A stretch of DNA of 64,000 bases from Treponema sp. (GCA_017381365.1 JAFOCI010000078.1:1-64000), one strand, 5' to 3'; shown: positions 8,636 to 16,544, counted from the stretch's first letter. Made by a program: numbers and translations. Notes: a model not told the origin generated them from the sequence alone.

Positions 8636-8677
8636 CCTAATTTCGAGTTATGAATATTTCTTAAACTCGAAATTAGG
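8636..8677. repeat. Perfect 14-bp inverted repeat upstream of the LRR gene
   Basis: CCTAATTTCGAGTT (8636-8649) pairs with AACTCGAAATTAGG (8664-8677) across a 14-base loop. It may terminate upstream transcription or act as an operator for the gene at 8706. No T run follows. Confidence 0.5.
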
Positions 8678-8705
8678 AATAATTATTACGACGGAACAAA
8701 TATTT

Positions 8706-9326
8706 ATGAAAAAACTAATACTATGTTTATCCATACTATCTATGTTTTCTCTTTATGCAGAGAACATAAAAGTTATTGAAAATAAAACTATATCTTCCAT
8801 TGATATTTCTGATACTTTGCACATCGGTTATGGGAGCAAAATTTCGAAAGTAATCATGGATACAGAAAACTCCACGATAAAGAGTATCATTCTAGAGGGA
8901 ACAGCCTTTATTCAAGATTATTCATTTATCTCAAAATGCAAAAATTTGGAAACTCTCGTAATGAATGATATCAAGATTGACAATTTAAGCTTTCTAGAGA
9001 AATGTAAAAACTTAAAGATACTATCCTTTGACTCAGTTTCTTTTATAAAGTTTCCAGAAATAAATCAAATGGAAAACTTAGAGTATCTTGGTATTACAAA
9101 TTGTAATTTGAAGGATTTTAGTATTCTTACAAATCATAAAGATAAATTAAAATACATAAATCTGAATAACAATAAAATTGTAAAATTACCAAGGTTAAGA
9201 TCTAACGATAAAGCTTTATACTTTGTTTACGGAAATAACCAAATATCATCAAAAGGTAAAAGAATTATCGCAACTAAAAATTTTATGGATAAACTACCCG
9301 ATGAATATAAATTATACATTCGGTAA
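8706..9326 (+). CDS. Exported leucine-rich-repeat protein, type B (LRR1)
   Basis: A 206-residue protein with a signal peptide (KKLILCLSILSMFSLYA, probable cleavage before ENIK) and SDS22-like repeats such as CKNLETLVMNDIKIDNLSFL and MENLEYLGITNCNL. It is a close paralogue of LRR4 at 23020 (shared IGYGSK, DYSFISKCK, NCNL). The frame is open upstream, but the ATG at 8706 begins the signal peptide. It should act outside the cytoplasmic membrane. It sits between a type B leader-protein tail and a C39-like pseudogene, the same neighbours as LRR4. I infer a partner or immunity role for the upstream leader protein; the sequence does not prove it. Confidence 0.8.
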   Translation: MKKLILCLSILSMFSLYAENIKVIENKTISSIDISDTLHIGYGSKISKVIMDTENSTIKSIILEGTAFIQDYSFISKCKNLETLVMNDIKIDNLSFLEKCKNLKILSFDSVSFIKFPEINQMENLEYLGITNCNLKDFSILTNHKDKLKYINLNNNKIVKLPRLRSNDKALYFVYGNNQISSKGKRIIATKNFMDKLPDEYKLYIR

Positions 9327-9758
9327 TAAACATCTATATCAAACTCTTACGTATAAAACAAGCGGATTGTTTGGACAGATTACCGATGGTTCGTATGCGG
9401 ATAAGCTTACGATGAAGTTTTATAGGAAAAATAAAGATAAATATGGTATTTTTACAGATTTTTTTGATGACTCCATGAATGGAAAAGAGGAACTTTTCTC
9501 GAAGGAAGGATGCAAAATGACAGCTGCTGCAAAAGTAGATTCACAGGCAACAGGAACAGATGTAGGTTTGTATGAAATAAACACAAACTGGGATTCTAAT
9601 AAGGATGGATTGCTTACAGATGAAGAAATTACTTCTGGCTTAAATAATCTTCTGGACAAAAATTTGGAGATGTTTATGATGTAAAAACAGAGAAAGTAGA
9701 TAATCCTATTCTGAAAAATTTGCAGGATATTGCCGATGATTCTTATGGAGTAACATAA
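9327..9758 (+). pseudogene. C39-like cysteine-peptidase domain protein, decayed
   Basis: The frame encodes FGQITDGSYADKLTM, the cysteine motif KEGCKMTAAAK and a canonical EF-hand loop DSNKDGLLTDEE, all matching the intact paralogue at 23701-24864. The leader and linker are missing. A frameshift near 9660 moves the continuation (GDVYDVKTEK) into another frame, and the histidine half is absent; TAA at 9756-9758 ends the remnant. Confidence 0.75.
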
Positions 9759-9765
9759 TACAAGA

Positions 9766-10350
9766 ATGTCAGACATGAATATTTTTTTACAAGAAACAGA
9801 AAGTATTGATTACAGTAATCCTATTATTACAAAACAAATTAATCTGCTTAAAGAAAAATCTACCTCAAACATAGATTACATTAAAAATGCCTATGAATTT
9901 GTGAGGGATAAAATTTCTCATTCCTGGGATGTAAAAACAAATCTCGTTTCAAAAAATGCAAGTGAAGTTTTAATAAATAAAACTGGAATTTGCTGGACAA
10001 AATCCTGTCTGCTTGCCGCTCTTCTGCGGGGAAATGGAATTCCATCTGGAATCAGTTATCAGAAACTCACACGTGCCGATGATGCCAGTGACGGCTATAT
10101 TATTCATGCATTAAATACAGTTTATATCAGAGATCTTGATAAATGGATTCGCCTTGATGCTCGTGGAAATAAAGCAACAGTTAATGCACAGTTCAGCACG
10201 GGAAAAGAAATTCTTGCCTTTACAGTTCGACCTGAATTAGCCGAAATTGATTATAAAGATAATAATCCGGATCTGGATAAACGTTTAGTTGAAATATTGC
10301 ACACTGTAGATGTTGTTATGAATATTCGTACGGATTTTGAGCTGAAATAA
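9766..10350 (+). CDS. Transglutaminase-like protein
   Basis: A 194-residue protein with the transglutaminase-core triad: C76 in TGICWTKS, H114 in YIIHALN and D131 in WIRLDARGN. ALLRGNGIP after the cysteine is typical of bacterial members. Such proteins act as cysteine peptidases or amide-bond enzymes; the substrate cannot be read from sequence. There is no signal peptide, so it should be cytoplasmic. It begins eight bases after the C39-like pseudogene; the ATG at 9775 is an alternative start. A hairpin with a T run follows. Confidence 0.82.
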   Translation: MSDMNIFLQETESIDYSNPIITKQINLLKEKSTSNIDYIKNAYEFVRDKISHSWDVKTNLVSKNASEVLINKTGICWTKSCLLAALLRGNGIPSGISYQKLTRADDASDGYIIHALNTVYIRDLDKWIRLDARGNKATVNAQFSTGKEILAFTVRPELAEIDYKDNNPDLDKRLVEILHTVDVVMNIRTDFELK

Positions 10351-10384
10351 AAATTAATTAGAATTATCGGAGAGTAGGTGAGTC

Positions 10385-10419
10385 CCAGGTAAAGGCTCGC
10401 CTGGCGGAAGATTTTTTTT
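10385..10419 (+). terminator. Terminator after the transglutaminase-like gene
   Basis: CCAGG (10385-10389) pairs with CCTGG (10400-10404), followed after seven bases by a run of eight T. GGTGAG/CTCGCC offers an alternative stem. It separates this gene from the TetR promoter. Confidence 0.5.
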
Positions 10420-10420
10420 C

Positions 10421-10480
10421 TTGATTATCTAACAATATTAGAATATAATAAACTAACAAAGTTAGAAAATACAGGAGGAG
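10421..10480 (+). promoter_or_regulatory. tetR promoter with two palindromic operators
   Basis: TTGATT (10421-10426) and TATAAT (10444-10449) are separated by 17 bp. CTAACAATATTAG (10429-10441) lies in the spacer and CTAACAAAGTTAG (10453-10465) lies just after the -10 box; their starts are 24 bp apart. This is the expected layout for negative autoregulation by the TetR protein encoded next. AGGAGGAG at 10473-10480 is a strong ribosome binding site. Confidence 0.75.
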
Positions 10481-10486
10481 ATTTTT

Positions 10487-11068
10487 ATGCCAAGAACCGG
10501 GTTTTCAAAAGAAGAAATCCTTCAAAAATCAATTGAGCTGGCAAACCAAAAAGGGCTGGGGTATCTTTCTGTAACCACGCTTTCGGAAAACCTGGGAATT
10601 AAAAAACCTTCTCTTTATTATCACGTTCAGACTGTGGACGAAATGATTCAGTGGATTATGATTTACGGCTGGCAGAAAGTTTCTACGGAAATTGTTGCAA
10701 AAGCGGAAAATGAAAATCCTGAAACTTCCATAAAAAATTATGCCCGTCTTTTTTATGAATTTGCAAAGGAAAATCCTGGTGTTTTTGAAGCTATGCTTTG
10801 GTACAACAAATATAGTAGTGAAGAACTTAAAAATTCCACAGAAGGTTTATACAAATTTTTCTTTGAGCAGACTGGAAAAATGGGAATCAGCCTGGAAAAT
10901 GCAAATCATTTGCTTAGAACATTCCGTGCTTTTCTAGAAGGATTTATTCTGCTGGAAGCACACAATTCTTTTGGAAATCCAATAAAAATAGAAGAAAGTT
11001 TTGAAATTTCCTTGCAGGTTTTGATTGAAGGAATGAAGCAGTTTTGCGTGAAGCAGCAAAGTGAATAA
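10487..11068 (+). CDS. TetR/AcrR-family regulator
   Basis: A 193-residue repressor. The N-terminal helix-turn-helix spans about residues 8-50 (SVTTLSENLGIKKPSLYYHV) and is followed by a helical ligand domain resembling the WHG/TetR_C group. It binds DNA as a dimer and probably represses its own promoter through the two CTAAC-centred palindromes. The ligand is unknown. The next gene, a GNAT, starts 122 bases away and could be a second target. Confidence 0.9.
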   Translation: MPRTGFSKEEILQKSIELANQKGLGYLSVTTLSENLGIKKPSLYYHVQTVDEMIQWIMIYGWQKVSTEIVAKAENENPETSIKNYARLFYEFAKENPGVFEAMLWYNKYSSEELKNSTEGLYKFFFEQTGKMGISLENANHLLRTFRAFLEGFILLEAHNSFGNPIKIEESFEISLQVLIEGMKQFCVKQQSE

Positions 11069-11190
11069 GTAAATCTCTAAAAATTGCAATTTTTAGAACT
11101 TACCCTAAAAATGACTTTTCAGCTGGTTTTCATAGGATGTATGCAAAGTTGAACGACAAAGTGGTTTGAAAAAACAGGAGAAAGAATTCT

Positions 11191-12003
11191 ATGGTGTACG
11201 AAGCAGGCGATATTCACAAAATTGAAACAATATTTGCAAATTGGGAAGAAACTTTAATCTGGTCATGCCTTCAGAATATGATGGGAAAAATCTTTGTGAC
11301 GGAAAGAGAAAATCCAAAGTCAGCCTGTGCTTATGTGGGATGCTTTATGTTTTTCGCAGGAGAGCCAGACAAAGAACTGGTTCTGAACAAAGGAAACGGA
11401 TTTAACATTATGGTTCCACAGAACGAATTATGGGCAAGGCTTATAGAAGAATGTTACCCTGGTTCAAAGTGTTTTACTCGGTATGCCATTAAAAAAGATA
11501 CAAAGTTTGATGTTGCAAAACTGAAAGCAAATTTATCCTTGCTACCTTCAGGATATGAACTTAAAAAAATTGATTCAGAACTTTATGACAAATGCTTTGA
11601 AAATCCTGAAACTGTAGATTTTGTTTCTGCATTTGGCACAAAAGAAAAATACCTTGAATTGGGGCGTGGTGTTGTTGCACTTAAAGATAGGAAAATTGTT
11701 GCAGGAGCTTCTTCCTACACACGCTATAAAAACGGAATTGAAATTGAAGTAGATACTTTGGAATCAGAACGGAGAAATCATCTTGCAACGGTGTGCTGTT
11801 CCGCTTTGATTCTGAATTGTCTTGAAGAAGGTTTGTATCCAAGCTGGGATGCCCATAATATGAACTCTGTGCATCTTGCACAGAAACTTGGGTATGAGTT
11901 TTCCCACGAGTATGTTGCTTATGAAGTTCATGTCGAAAATGAAGTAATTCCATGTTTTGAGACGGATGGAGCGAGTATGGATGTTTATATTGCTTGCAAG
12001 TGA
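11191..12003 (+). CDS. GNAT-family acetyltransferase (PF12746 type) with a GyrI-like tail
   Basis: A 270-residue protein of the GNAT group related to zwittermicin resistance proteins: an N-terminal variable half, then EVDTLESERRNHLATVCCSAL and the acetyl-CoA region around SWDAHNMNSVHLAQKLGY. AGGAGA nine bases before the ATG sets the start. The last 20 residues (EVIPCFETDGASMDVYIACK) match the end of the XRE-GyrI regulator at 16594; the underlying 60 bases agree at 48 positions. That tail is foreign to GNAT proteins and suggests a recombination-made chimaera. The acceptor substrate is unknown. Confidence 0.8.
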   Translation: MVYEAGDIHKIETIFANWEETLIWSCLQNMMGKIFVTERENPKSACAYVGCFMFFAGEPDKELVLNKGNGFNIMVPQNELWARLIEECYPGSKCFTRYAIKKDTKFDVAKLKANLSLLPSGYELKKIDSELYDKCFENPETVDFVSAFGTKEKYLELGRGVVALKDRKIVAGASSYTRYKNGIEIEVDTLESERRNHLATVCCSALILNCLEEGLYPSWDAHNMNSVHLAQKLGYEFSHEYVAYEVHVENEVIPCFETDGASMDVYIACK

Positions 12004-12040
12004 AATAAATTGATGTTTTGTGGTGGAAGGAGCTTATGAA

Positions 12041-12553
12041 ATGATAATAGAAACTGAACGACTAATATTAAGAATGTTTAAAAATTCCGATTACGATGAT
12101 TTGTTTGAATATCTCGTTCAACGTGAGAACGATGAATTTGAAGGATATCCAGGAATAACTTATGAAAATGGAAAGGAACATCTGTCATATAGAGTTCAAT
12201 CAGATGAATTCTACGCAATAGAACTAAAAGAAAATTGCAAAGTTATTGGAAATATATATTGTGGGAAAAGAGATTTTGAGTCCAGGGAAGTTGGATATAT
12301 CATAAATAAGAATTATCAGTGCCATGGATATGCAAGTGAAGCTTTATCTGCAGTAATAAGAAAATGCTTTAATAATGGCATACATAGAATATATGCAGAA
12401 TGTGATCCACGAAATATCTGTTCATGGAAACTGCTTGAAAAAGTAGGTATGGAACGAGAGGCATTTTTTCATAAAAACATTTACTTATATAAGGACGAGA
12501 ACGGAAACCCAATTTGGAAAGATACTTATGTGTATGCAATATTGAATGAATAG
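12041..12553 (+). CDS. RimJ/RimL-type GNAT acetyltransferase
   Basis: A 170-residue protein with the ETERLILR start of the RimJ/RimL group, the strand EVGYIINKNYQCHGYASEAL for acetyl-CoA binding, and CSWKLLEKVGMERE near the end. Members acetylate protein N-termini or small amines such as antibiotics. I chose 12041 because GGAAGGAG lies nine bases upstream. Same strand as the preceding GNAT with a 37-base gap. Confidence 0.88.
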   Translation: MIIETERLILRMFKNSDYDDLFEYLVQRENDEFEGYPGITYENGKEHLSYRVQSDEFYAIELKENCKVIGNIYCGKRDFESREVGYIINKNYQCHGYASEALSAVIRKCFNNGIHRIYAECDPRNICSWKLLEKVGMEREAFFHKNIYLYKDENGNPIWKDTYVYAILNE

Positions 12554-12734
12554 ACGTACTTTTGTGGTTTGTGGAACAGACGGCAAGGTTTTGGCTTACA
12601 TCGACATAACAGGTGAAGGCGAAAATATTTTACAGATTACACTTGCAGCGTTCTCAGAAAGATTTTCTGAAGAAAATGCAGTAGAAGGAGAATTTATCCT
12701 TATTTTATTGTGCATTTTGTTGGTCTCACGTTAA
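12546..12734 (+). CDS. Short ORF, doubtful
   Basis: A 62-codon frame overlaps the end of the GNAT gene by eight bases. Its first part (RTFVVCGTDGKVLAYIDITG) reads like protein, but no family is recognised and there is no clear ribosome binding site. It may be the remnant of a larger gene. The rest of the gap to 12863 is AT-rich and holds nothing else I can name. Confidence 0.25.
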   Translation: MNRRTFVVCGTDGKVLAYIDITGEGENILQITLAAFSERFSEENAVEGEFILILLCILLVSR

Positions 12735-12863
12735 TTAATTTGAAATAATCTTAATTTATTTTGTATCTTACCTTTGAAAAATTGAAACTTATCTTTCAAA
12801 GAGTTATCACCATTTGAAAAAATCAGTATTCTGTATTCAAAATTACAAATACAGAGGCTTTTT

Positions 12864-13409
12864 ATGAAAATAAATTTCTATCTTTTTGAAGGTTTTGAAA
12901 CCCTTGATTTGTTTGGTCCTGTGGAGATTCTGTGCAGGGTGCCTGATTTGGAGCCGGAATATTATTCATTCAAAGGCGGAATCGTAAAAAGTGCACAGAA
13001 AACAGAAATTGTTACAAAGTCTTTGGACAGATGTGAGACCGGAGGAATTTTTCTGATTCCAGGCGGAAGAGGAACAAGACCGCTTGTAAAAGATTCAGAA
13101 GAATTGTCTGCAATAAAAAAGATTTGCGAAAAATCTGACTGGCGCCTAAGCGTGTGTACTGGAAGTGCGGTGTTTGCAGCATGCGGACTTTTGGACGGAA
13201 AGACTGCAACTTCTAACAAGAAAGCCTTTGACTGGGTTTGCACATGTGGGCCGGCTGTAAAATGGGAAAAGGAACCAAGATTCTGCAAAGATGGAAAATT
13301 CTACACTTCGGCAGGAGTTTCGGCCGGAATTGATATGGCCATTGAATTTGTGAAAGATAATTATGGAAAGGAACTGGCAGAAAAAATTGTCAGCGACATT
13401 GAATATTAA
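12864..13409 (+). CDS. DJ-1/PfpI-family protein
   Basis: A 181-residue class I glutamine-amidotransferase-like protein. The nucleophile elbow is SVCTGSAVFAACGLLDGK and the earlier LIPGGRGTRPL is the usual glycine loop; TSNKKAFDWVCT follows. Members include isonitrile hydratases, chaperone/deglycase-like proteins and the ligand domains of some AraC regulators, so the reaction is uncertain. It is a single-gene unit in the accessory region. Confidence 0.85.
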   Translation: MKINFYLFEGFETLDLFGPVEILCRVPDLEPEYYSFKGGIVKSAQKTEIVTKSLDRCETGGIFLIPGGRGTRPLVKDSEELSAIKKICEKSDWRLSVCTGSAVFAACGLLDGKTATSNKKAFDWVCTCGPAVKWEKEPRFCKDGKFYTSAGVSAGIDMAIEFVKDNYGKELAEKIVSDIEY

Positions 13410-13502
13410 AAAGCTTCAATTTTGAGAAAACCAGTCAATAAATCATTAAGGATTATAATATCGTGGTGCAGGTATGATGAAGATGGTTGGAAGGGAAGAA
13501 AA

Positions 13503-13943
13503 ATGAATTTTAGACTGATGCAAATTTCTGACTACGATTCAATTTACAATCTCTGGATAAATACACCAGGAATGGGATTGAATTCAGTTGATGATAGCAA
13601 AGAAGGAATTGAAAAATTCTTGAAGCGGAATCCAGCCACCTGTTTTGTTGCGGAGGAAGATGAAAAAATTGTTGGCGTAATAATGGCAGGCAACGACGGC
13701 CGGAGAGGTTACATTTATCATACGGCAGTCCTTCCAGAGTTCCGCGGAAAGCATGTTACAAAAACTCTTGTTGAAAATGCGATGGCTGCTTTGGAAAAAG
13801 AAGGAATCACAAAAGTTGCCCTTGTGGTTTTTGAAAAAAACAAAAACGGAAACAGTTTCTGGGAAAAGATTGGTTTTACAGTCCGCAATGATTTGATTTA
13901 CAGAAACAAGACCATAGCCCAGATGGAACGCATTGATACTTAA
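13503..13943 (+). CDS. GNAT-family acetyltransferase
   Basis: A 146-residue GNAT with GYIYHTAVLPEFRGKHVTKTLVE, the beta4/alpha3 pyrophosphate-binding segment, and FWEKIGFTVR near the end. The frame is open from 13422, but the ATG at 13503 preceded by GGAAGGGAAG starts a normal-length protein. The acceptor is unknown. It is the third acetyltransferase within 3 kb. Confidence 0.88.
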   Translation: MNFRLMQISDYDSIYNLWINTPGMGLNSVDDSKEGIEKFLKRNPATCFVAEEDEKIVGVIMAGNDGRRGYIYHTAVLPEFRGKHVTKTLVENAMAALEKEGITKVALVVFEKNKNGNSFWEKIGFTVRNDLIYRNKTIAQMERIDT

Positions 13944-14009
13944 AAAGAAAACTGCCATGGGAATTATTGCTGACACTTTCAGAAGTCTTCCTGATACAAC
14001 TGTCATGTA

Positions 14010-14096
14010 ATGTATTTTGATATTCTTGATGTGGTTAGCCTTTATGCCGGAGAACTGAAGAACAGACCTTTTGAACTTTGGGGAATAAAAGAATAA
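14010..14096 (+). pseudogene. C-terminal fragment of an unknown gene
   Basis: A short frame ends LKNRPFELWGIKE and TAA at 14094-14096. It reads like the tail of a real protein but has no upstream portion. I do not recognise the family. Confidence 0.3.
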
Positions 14097-14104
14097 CAGG
14101 AGGT

Positions 14105-14143
14105 GTAAGATAAAACAGCTAAAATAGCGCAGTTTTATCTTAC
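14105..14143. terminator. Perfect 12-bp hairpin
   Basis: GTAAGATAAAAC (14105-14116) pairs with GTTTTATCTTAC (14132-14143). It ends three bases before the MITE copy. Probably a bidirectional terminator. Confidence 0.55.
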
Positions 14144-14146
14144 CTA

Positions 14147-14265
14147 GGGACTGTCCCAAAAGTAATGAGTGTTGCGCTCATTGAGCTTGTCGAAATGACT
14201 GCTACACTAAATGTGGTGGTTTCGATAAACTCAACCACCGTAATGCAAACTTATTGGACAGCCTC
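14147..14265 (-). mobile_element. MITE-like element, copy 1
   Basis: About 119 bp with terminal inverted repeats: GGGACTGTCCCAAAAGT at the left and TTATTGGACAGCC(T)C at the right. It is the reverse complement of the longer copy at 20431-20572. It contains no gene. Ends of the GGGGCTGTCCCAAAAG type are found on IS5/IS1182-like elements, so it is probably mobilised in trans. It intrudes on the region upstream of the deaminase gene. Confidence 0.8.
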
Positions 14266-14307
14266 ATTATTGAACTGCTGTTCCTCATTACATTACGGAA
14301 CAGCGTA

Positions 14308-14353
14308 AAAAGTCAATCGATTGTTGAAACAATCTTCTTGACTTTTATGGGAG
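14308..14353 (+). promoter_or_regulatory. Leader hairpin before the deaminase ribosome binding site
   Basis: AAAAGTCAA (14308-14316) pairs with TTGACTTTT (14338-14346), with an inner GATTGTT/AACAATC stem (14319-14334). The Shine-Dalgarno GGGAG follows at 14349-14353. The outer stem and the position directly before the ribosome binding site match the cysK leader at 240-290. Confidence 0.5.
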
Positions 14354-14361
14354 AAAAAAAT

Positions 14362-14760
14362 ATGGACGCAATCTGGACAGAACTTTATAACGCCGCAAAG
14401 GAAGTGCAGAATCCAAGACAGATTTCTGACTATGTTTCTGGCGGAGAAGTTGCCGCAGCCATTCTTTCAAAAAGTGGAAAAATCTACACTGGTGTTTGCA
14501 TTGACACCTGCTCAACTTTGGGAATCTGTGCCGAGCGAAACGCAATCTTCAACATGATTACCAACGGCGAAAATGAATTTACAAAAGTTGCCGCTGTCAT
14601 GCCTGACGGAAAATGCGGAGCTCCATGCGGTGCATGCCGTGAACTTATGGTTCAGCTCATGCCAAAGACGTACAAGGGAATCGAGATTTTAATGGACTAC
14701 GAAAATGAAAGAATCATAAAGCTTGGAGACATTACTCCAGAGTGGTGGATCGGGGAATAA
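14362..14760 (+). CDS. Cytidine/blasticidin-type deaminase
   Basis: A 132-residue zinc deaminase: CAERNAIF supplies one zinc ligand and the catalytic glutamate, and CGAPCGACREL supplies the other two cysteines. The chain is the length of Cdd and blasticidin-S deaminase proteins. It should hydrolyse the amino group of a cytosine nucleoside or analogue. I start at 14362, behind GGGAG and the leader hairpin; the longer frame from 14254 would begin inside the MITE. A GNAT gene starts four bases after the stop, so the two are probably co-transcribed. Confidence 0.88.
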   Translation: MDAIWTELYNAAKEVQNPRQISDYVSGGEVAAAILSKSGKIYTGVCIDTCSTLGICAERNAIFNMITNGENEFTKVAAVMPDGKCGAPCGACRELMVQLMPKTYKGIEILMDYENERIIKLGDITPEWWIGE

Positions 14761-14763
14761 CAA

Positions 14764-15219
14764 ATGGAAATCATTAAGGCAACTAAAAATGACATTAAAA
14801 CATTGATGAAGATTCGCATGGAAATGCTGAAGGAAGTAAACAGCCTTTCAGACGATTACGTTTTCGACAAGTCATTCATTGAAAACTGCAGAGAGAATTT
14901 TGAATGTACCGGTGAAACTCAAACCGATATTCTTTGCATTGAAAACGGAGAACCTGTAGCATGTGCAAACCTGTGCTATCTTTCCATGATGCCGACTTTT
15001 TCTCATCCAACAGGAAAGCGCGCCCATTTGATGAATGTGTATGTGAAAAAAGATTTTCGCCGCAAGGGGCTTGCAAAAAAAATGCTGGAGCTTCTGATAG
15101 AGGAAGCAAAGTCTCGGAAAGTGACAGAAATCAGCCTTGATGCAACTGAAAAAGGAAGGCCTTTGTATGAATCAATGGGTTTCAGCTCCAACGATTCTGC
15201 AATGACAATGAAATTATAA
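14764..15219 (+). CDS. GNAT-family acetyltransferase
   Basis: A 151-residue GNAT with LMNVYVKKDFRRKGLAKKML (acetyl-CoA binding) and RPLYESMGFSSND at the end. It follows the deaminase gene by three bases without its own clear promoter. The acceptor is unknown; pairing with a deaminase is compatible with drug or nucleoside modification, which is only inference. Confidence 0.88.
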   Translation: MEIIKATKNDIKTLMKIRMEMLKEVNSLSDDYVFDKSFIENCRENFECTGETQTDILCIENGEPVACANLCYLSMMPTFSHPTGKRAHLMNVYVKKDFRRKGLAKKMLELLIEEAKSRKVTEISLDATEKGRPLYESMGFSSNDSAMTMKL

Positions 15220-15244
15220 ATGGAGTTAACATAAAATATTTTTA

Positions 15245-15392
15245 AAAACAAAACTGATTTTATTTTGAGTCTGAATGGAGATAATATGATTTGAACAATC
15301 TGATAAAATCGATTTTCGATTACGCCCCAGACGGTCCAAACATCTATCATCTGATGGCAGTTTACGGTTACAGCCGTATGATTGCCCAGGAG
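15245..15392 (+). pseudogene. Duplicated fragment spanning the end of a cyclophilin-like gene and the start of an HD gene
   Basis: The segment 15293-15392 encodes SIFDYAPDGPNIYHLMAVYG and SRMIAQ, matching the N-terminus of the HD protein at 33989. The bases just before it (around 15251-15276) match the last codons of the lipoprotein gene at 33523-33978. So this is a relic of the same two-gene junction, cut off where a new ribosome binding site begins. Confidence 0.75.
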
Positions 15393-15399
15393 GTAATCT

Positions 15400-15615
15400 T
15401 TGAGCAAGTACCTAAAGCTTTGGGAATACATAAAAGAGCAGAGTAGTGATACCCTCAAACTCACATATGAAGAAATCGAAACCATTGCCGGCGTTCCTCT
15501 GGATCATTCTTTTCTGAAATATAAAAAAGAACTTCTGGAATACGGCTGGCAGGTAAAAAAAATTCACATGAAAGAGAAGTCTGTGGAGTTTATAAAAAAT
15601 TTAAACTTTTCTTGA
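15400..15615 (+). CDS. Small DUF7662-like protein
   Basis: A 71-residue protein starting at TTG 15400 with GGAGG eight bases upstream. The pattern YLKLWEYIKEQ, LTYEEIETIAGVPLDHSF and YGWQVK fits the DUF7662 family, a short domain of unknown function often found singly or fused to other domains. It directly abuts the HD-gene relic, whose end supplies its ribosome binding site. Confidence 0.65.
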   Translation: MSKYLKLWEYIKEQSSDTLKLTYEEIETIAGVPLDHSFLKYKKELLEYGWQVKKIHMKEKSVEFIKNLNFS

Positions 15616-15655
15616 CTCTCCCCTTAGGGCATAGACTAGACTTCATATTGTAAGG
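15612..15655 (+). promoter_or_regulatory. MerR-type promoter
   Basis: TTGACT (15612-15617) and TAGACT (15637-15642) are separated by 19 bp, the over-long spacing typical of promoters activated by MerR proteins. The spacer contains CCCTTAGGG. GGAG follows before the ATG at 15667. It probably drives, and was controlled by, the now broken MerR gene. Confidence 0.65.
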
Positions 15656-15666
15656 AGACGAACAAA

Positions 15667-16544
15667 ATGCTGAAGATTGGTGAGTTTTCAAAACTGAGTC
15701 AGATGACTGTAAAGGCTCTTAGATTCTATGAAAAGGAAGGCCTTCTGATTCCTGCTTCCGTTGACGAATGGACAGGATATGGGAGGTAAAGCTAAAAAAT
15801 TGCTACATCGCAATTTTTTTTAACGCATTGCTATTGAACACCGCCCGCTCTGACCGGCGGGCTTACACATTTTACACAACTGATCAGCTTACAACTGCGG
15901 CAAGAATAAAATCATACCGTCAGCTGGACTTATCAATAGAAGAAATCAAGGCAATCTTCAAGGGAAAGAACCCGCGAAAAATCCTTGAAGAAAAAGCCAA
16001 AGCTCTTGTAAATCAGCAGAAAGAAATTGATGTTCGTCTTTCTATAATCAATCATATTTTGGAGAAAGACAGTATGAAGTATCAGGTAACAATTAAAGAA
16101 ATTCCAGAGATGACAGTTTATTATTGGGAAAAGCGGCTGAAAAAATATTCGGACATGATGCAGGTAATTCCTGAAATAGGTGAGGAAGTAAGAAAATACA
16201 ATCCAGACCTTAAATGCTGTGAACCGCCTTATGAATTCTGCGAATATCCTGACGGTGAATATAAGGAAAGTGATGTCCTTGTCCGACATGTTGAAGCAGT
16301 TGAAAAAGCTGGTGTTGAAAGTGAAAACATCAAATTCAAAAAACTGACCGCATGTAAAGTTTTAAGCATTTTCCACAAAGGTGCTTATGACGAAATTGGC
16401 GAAGCTTATGCATTCATCATGAAATATGCAGAAGAAAACGGTTACAAAATTGCAGGACTTTCCAGAGAATGTTACATTGATGGCATCTGGAATAAAGAAT
16501 CTGTAGAAGACTGGCTTACAGAAGTTCAGTTGCCCATTGAATAA
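15667..16544 (+). pseudogene. MerR-family regulator with GyrI-like domain, interrupted by a REP-like insertion
   Basis: The N-terminal helix-turn-helix (KIGEFSKLSQMTVKALRFYE, KEGLLIPAS) runs from the ATG at 15667 to a stop near 15787. After roughly 85 foreign bases the protein resumes in another frame with FYTTDQLTTAARIKSYRQLD, a coiled linker and a C-terminal GyrI-like effector domain ending at 16544. Without the insertion it would be a normal multidrug-sensing MerR regulator of the BmrR type. The downstream part has no good start, so the gene is probably dead. Confidence 0.85.
15781..15866. repeat. REP-like element inserted in the merR gene
   Basis: The insert carries GCTAAAAAATTGC pairing with GCAATTTTTTTTAACGC and a second dyad CCCGC/GCGGG. 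The first hairpin matches the core of the elements at 47172-47338 and 58091-58187 (GCTAA[AG]AAATTGC ... GCAATTTTTCTTAACGC). The boundaries are estimated from where the MerR reading frame stops and resumes. Confidence 0.7.

Noticed and set aside
14254-14361. N-terminal extension of the deaminase
   Set aside because: It would start inside the MITE and translate the leader hairpin; ATG 14362 has a good ribosome binding site and the normal length.
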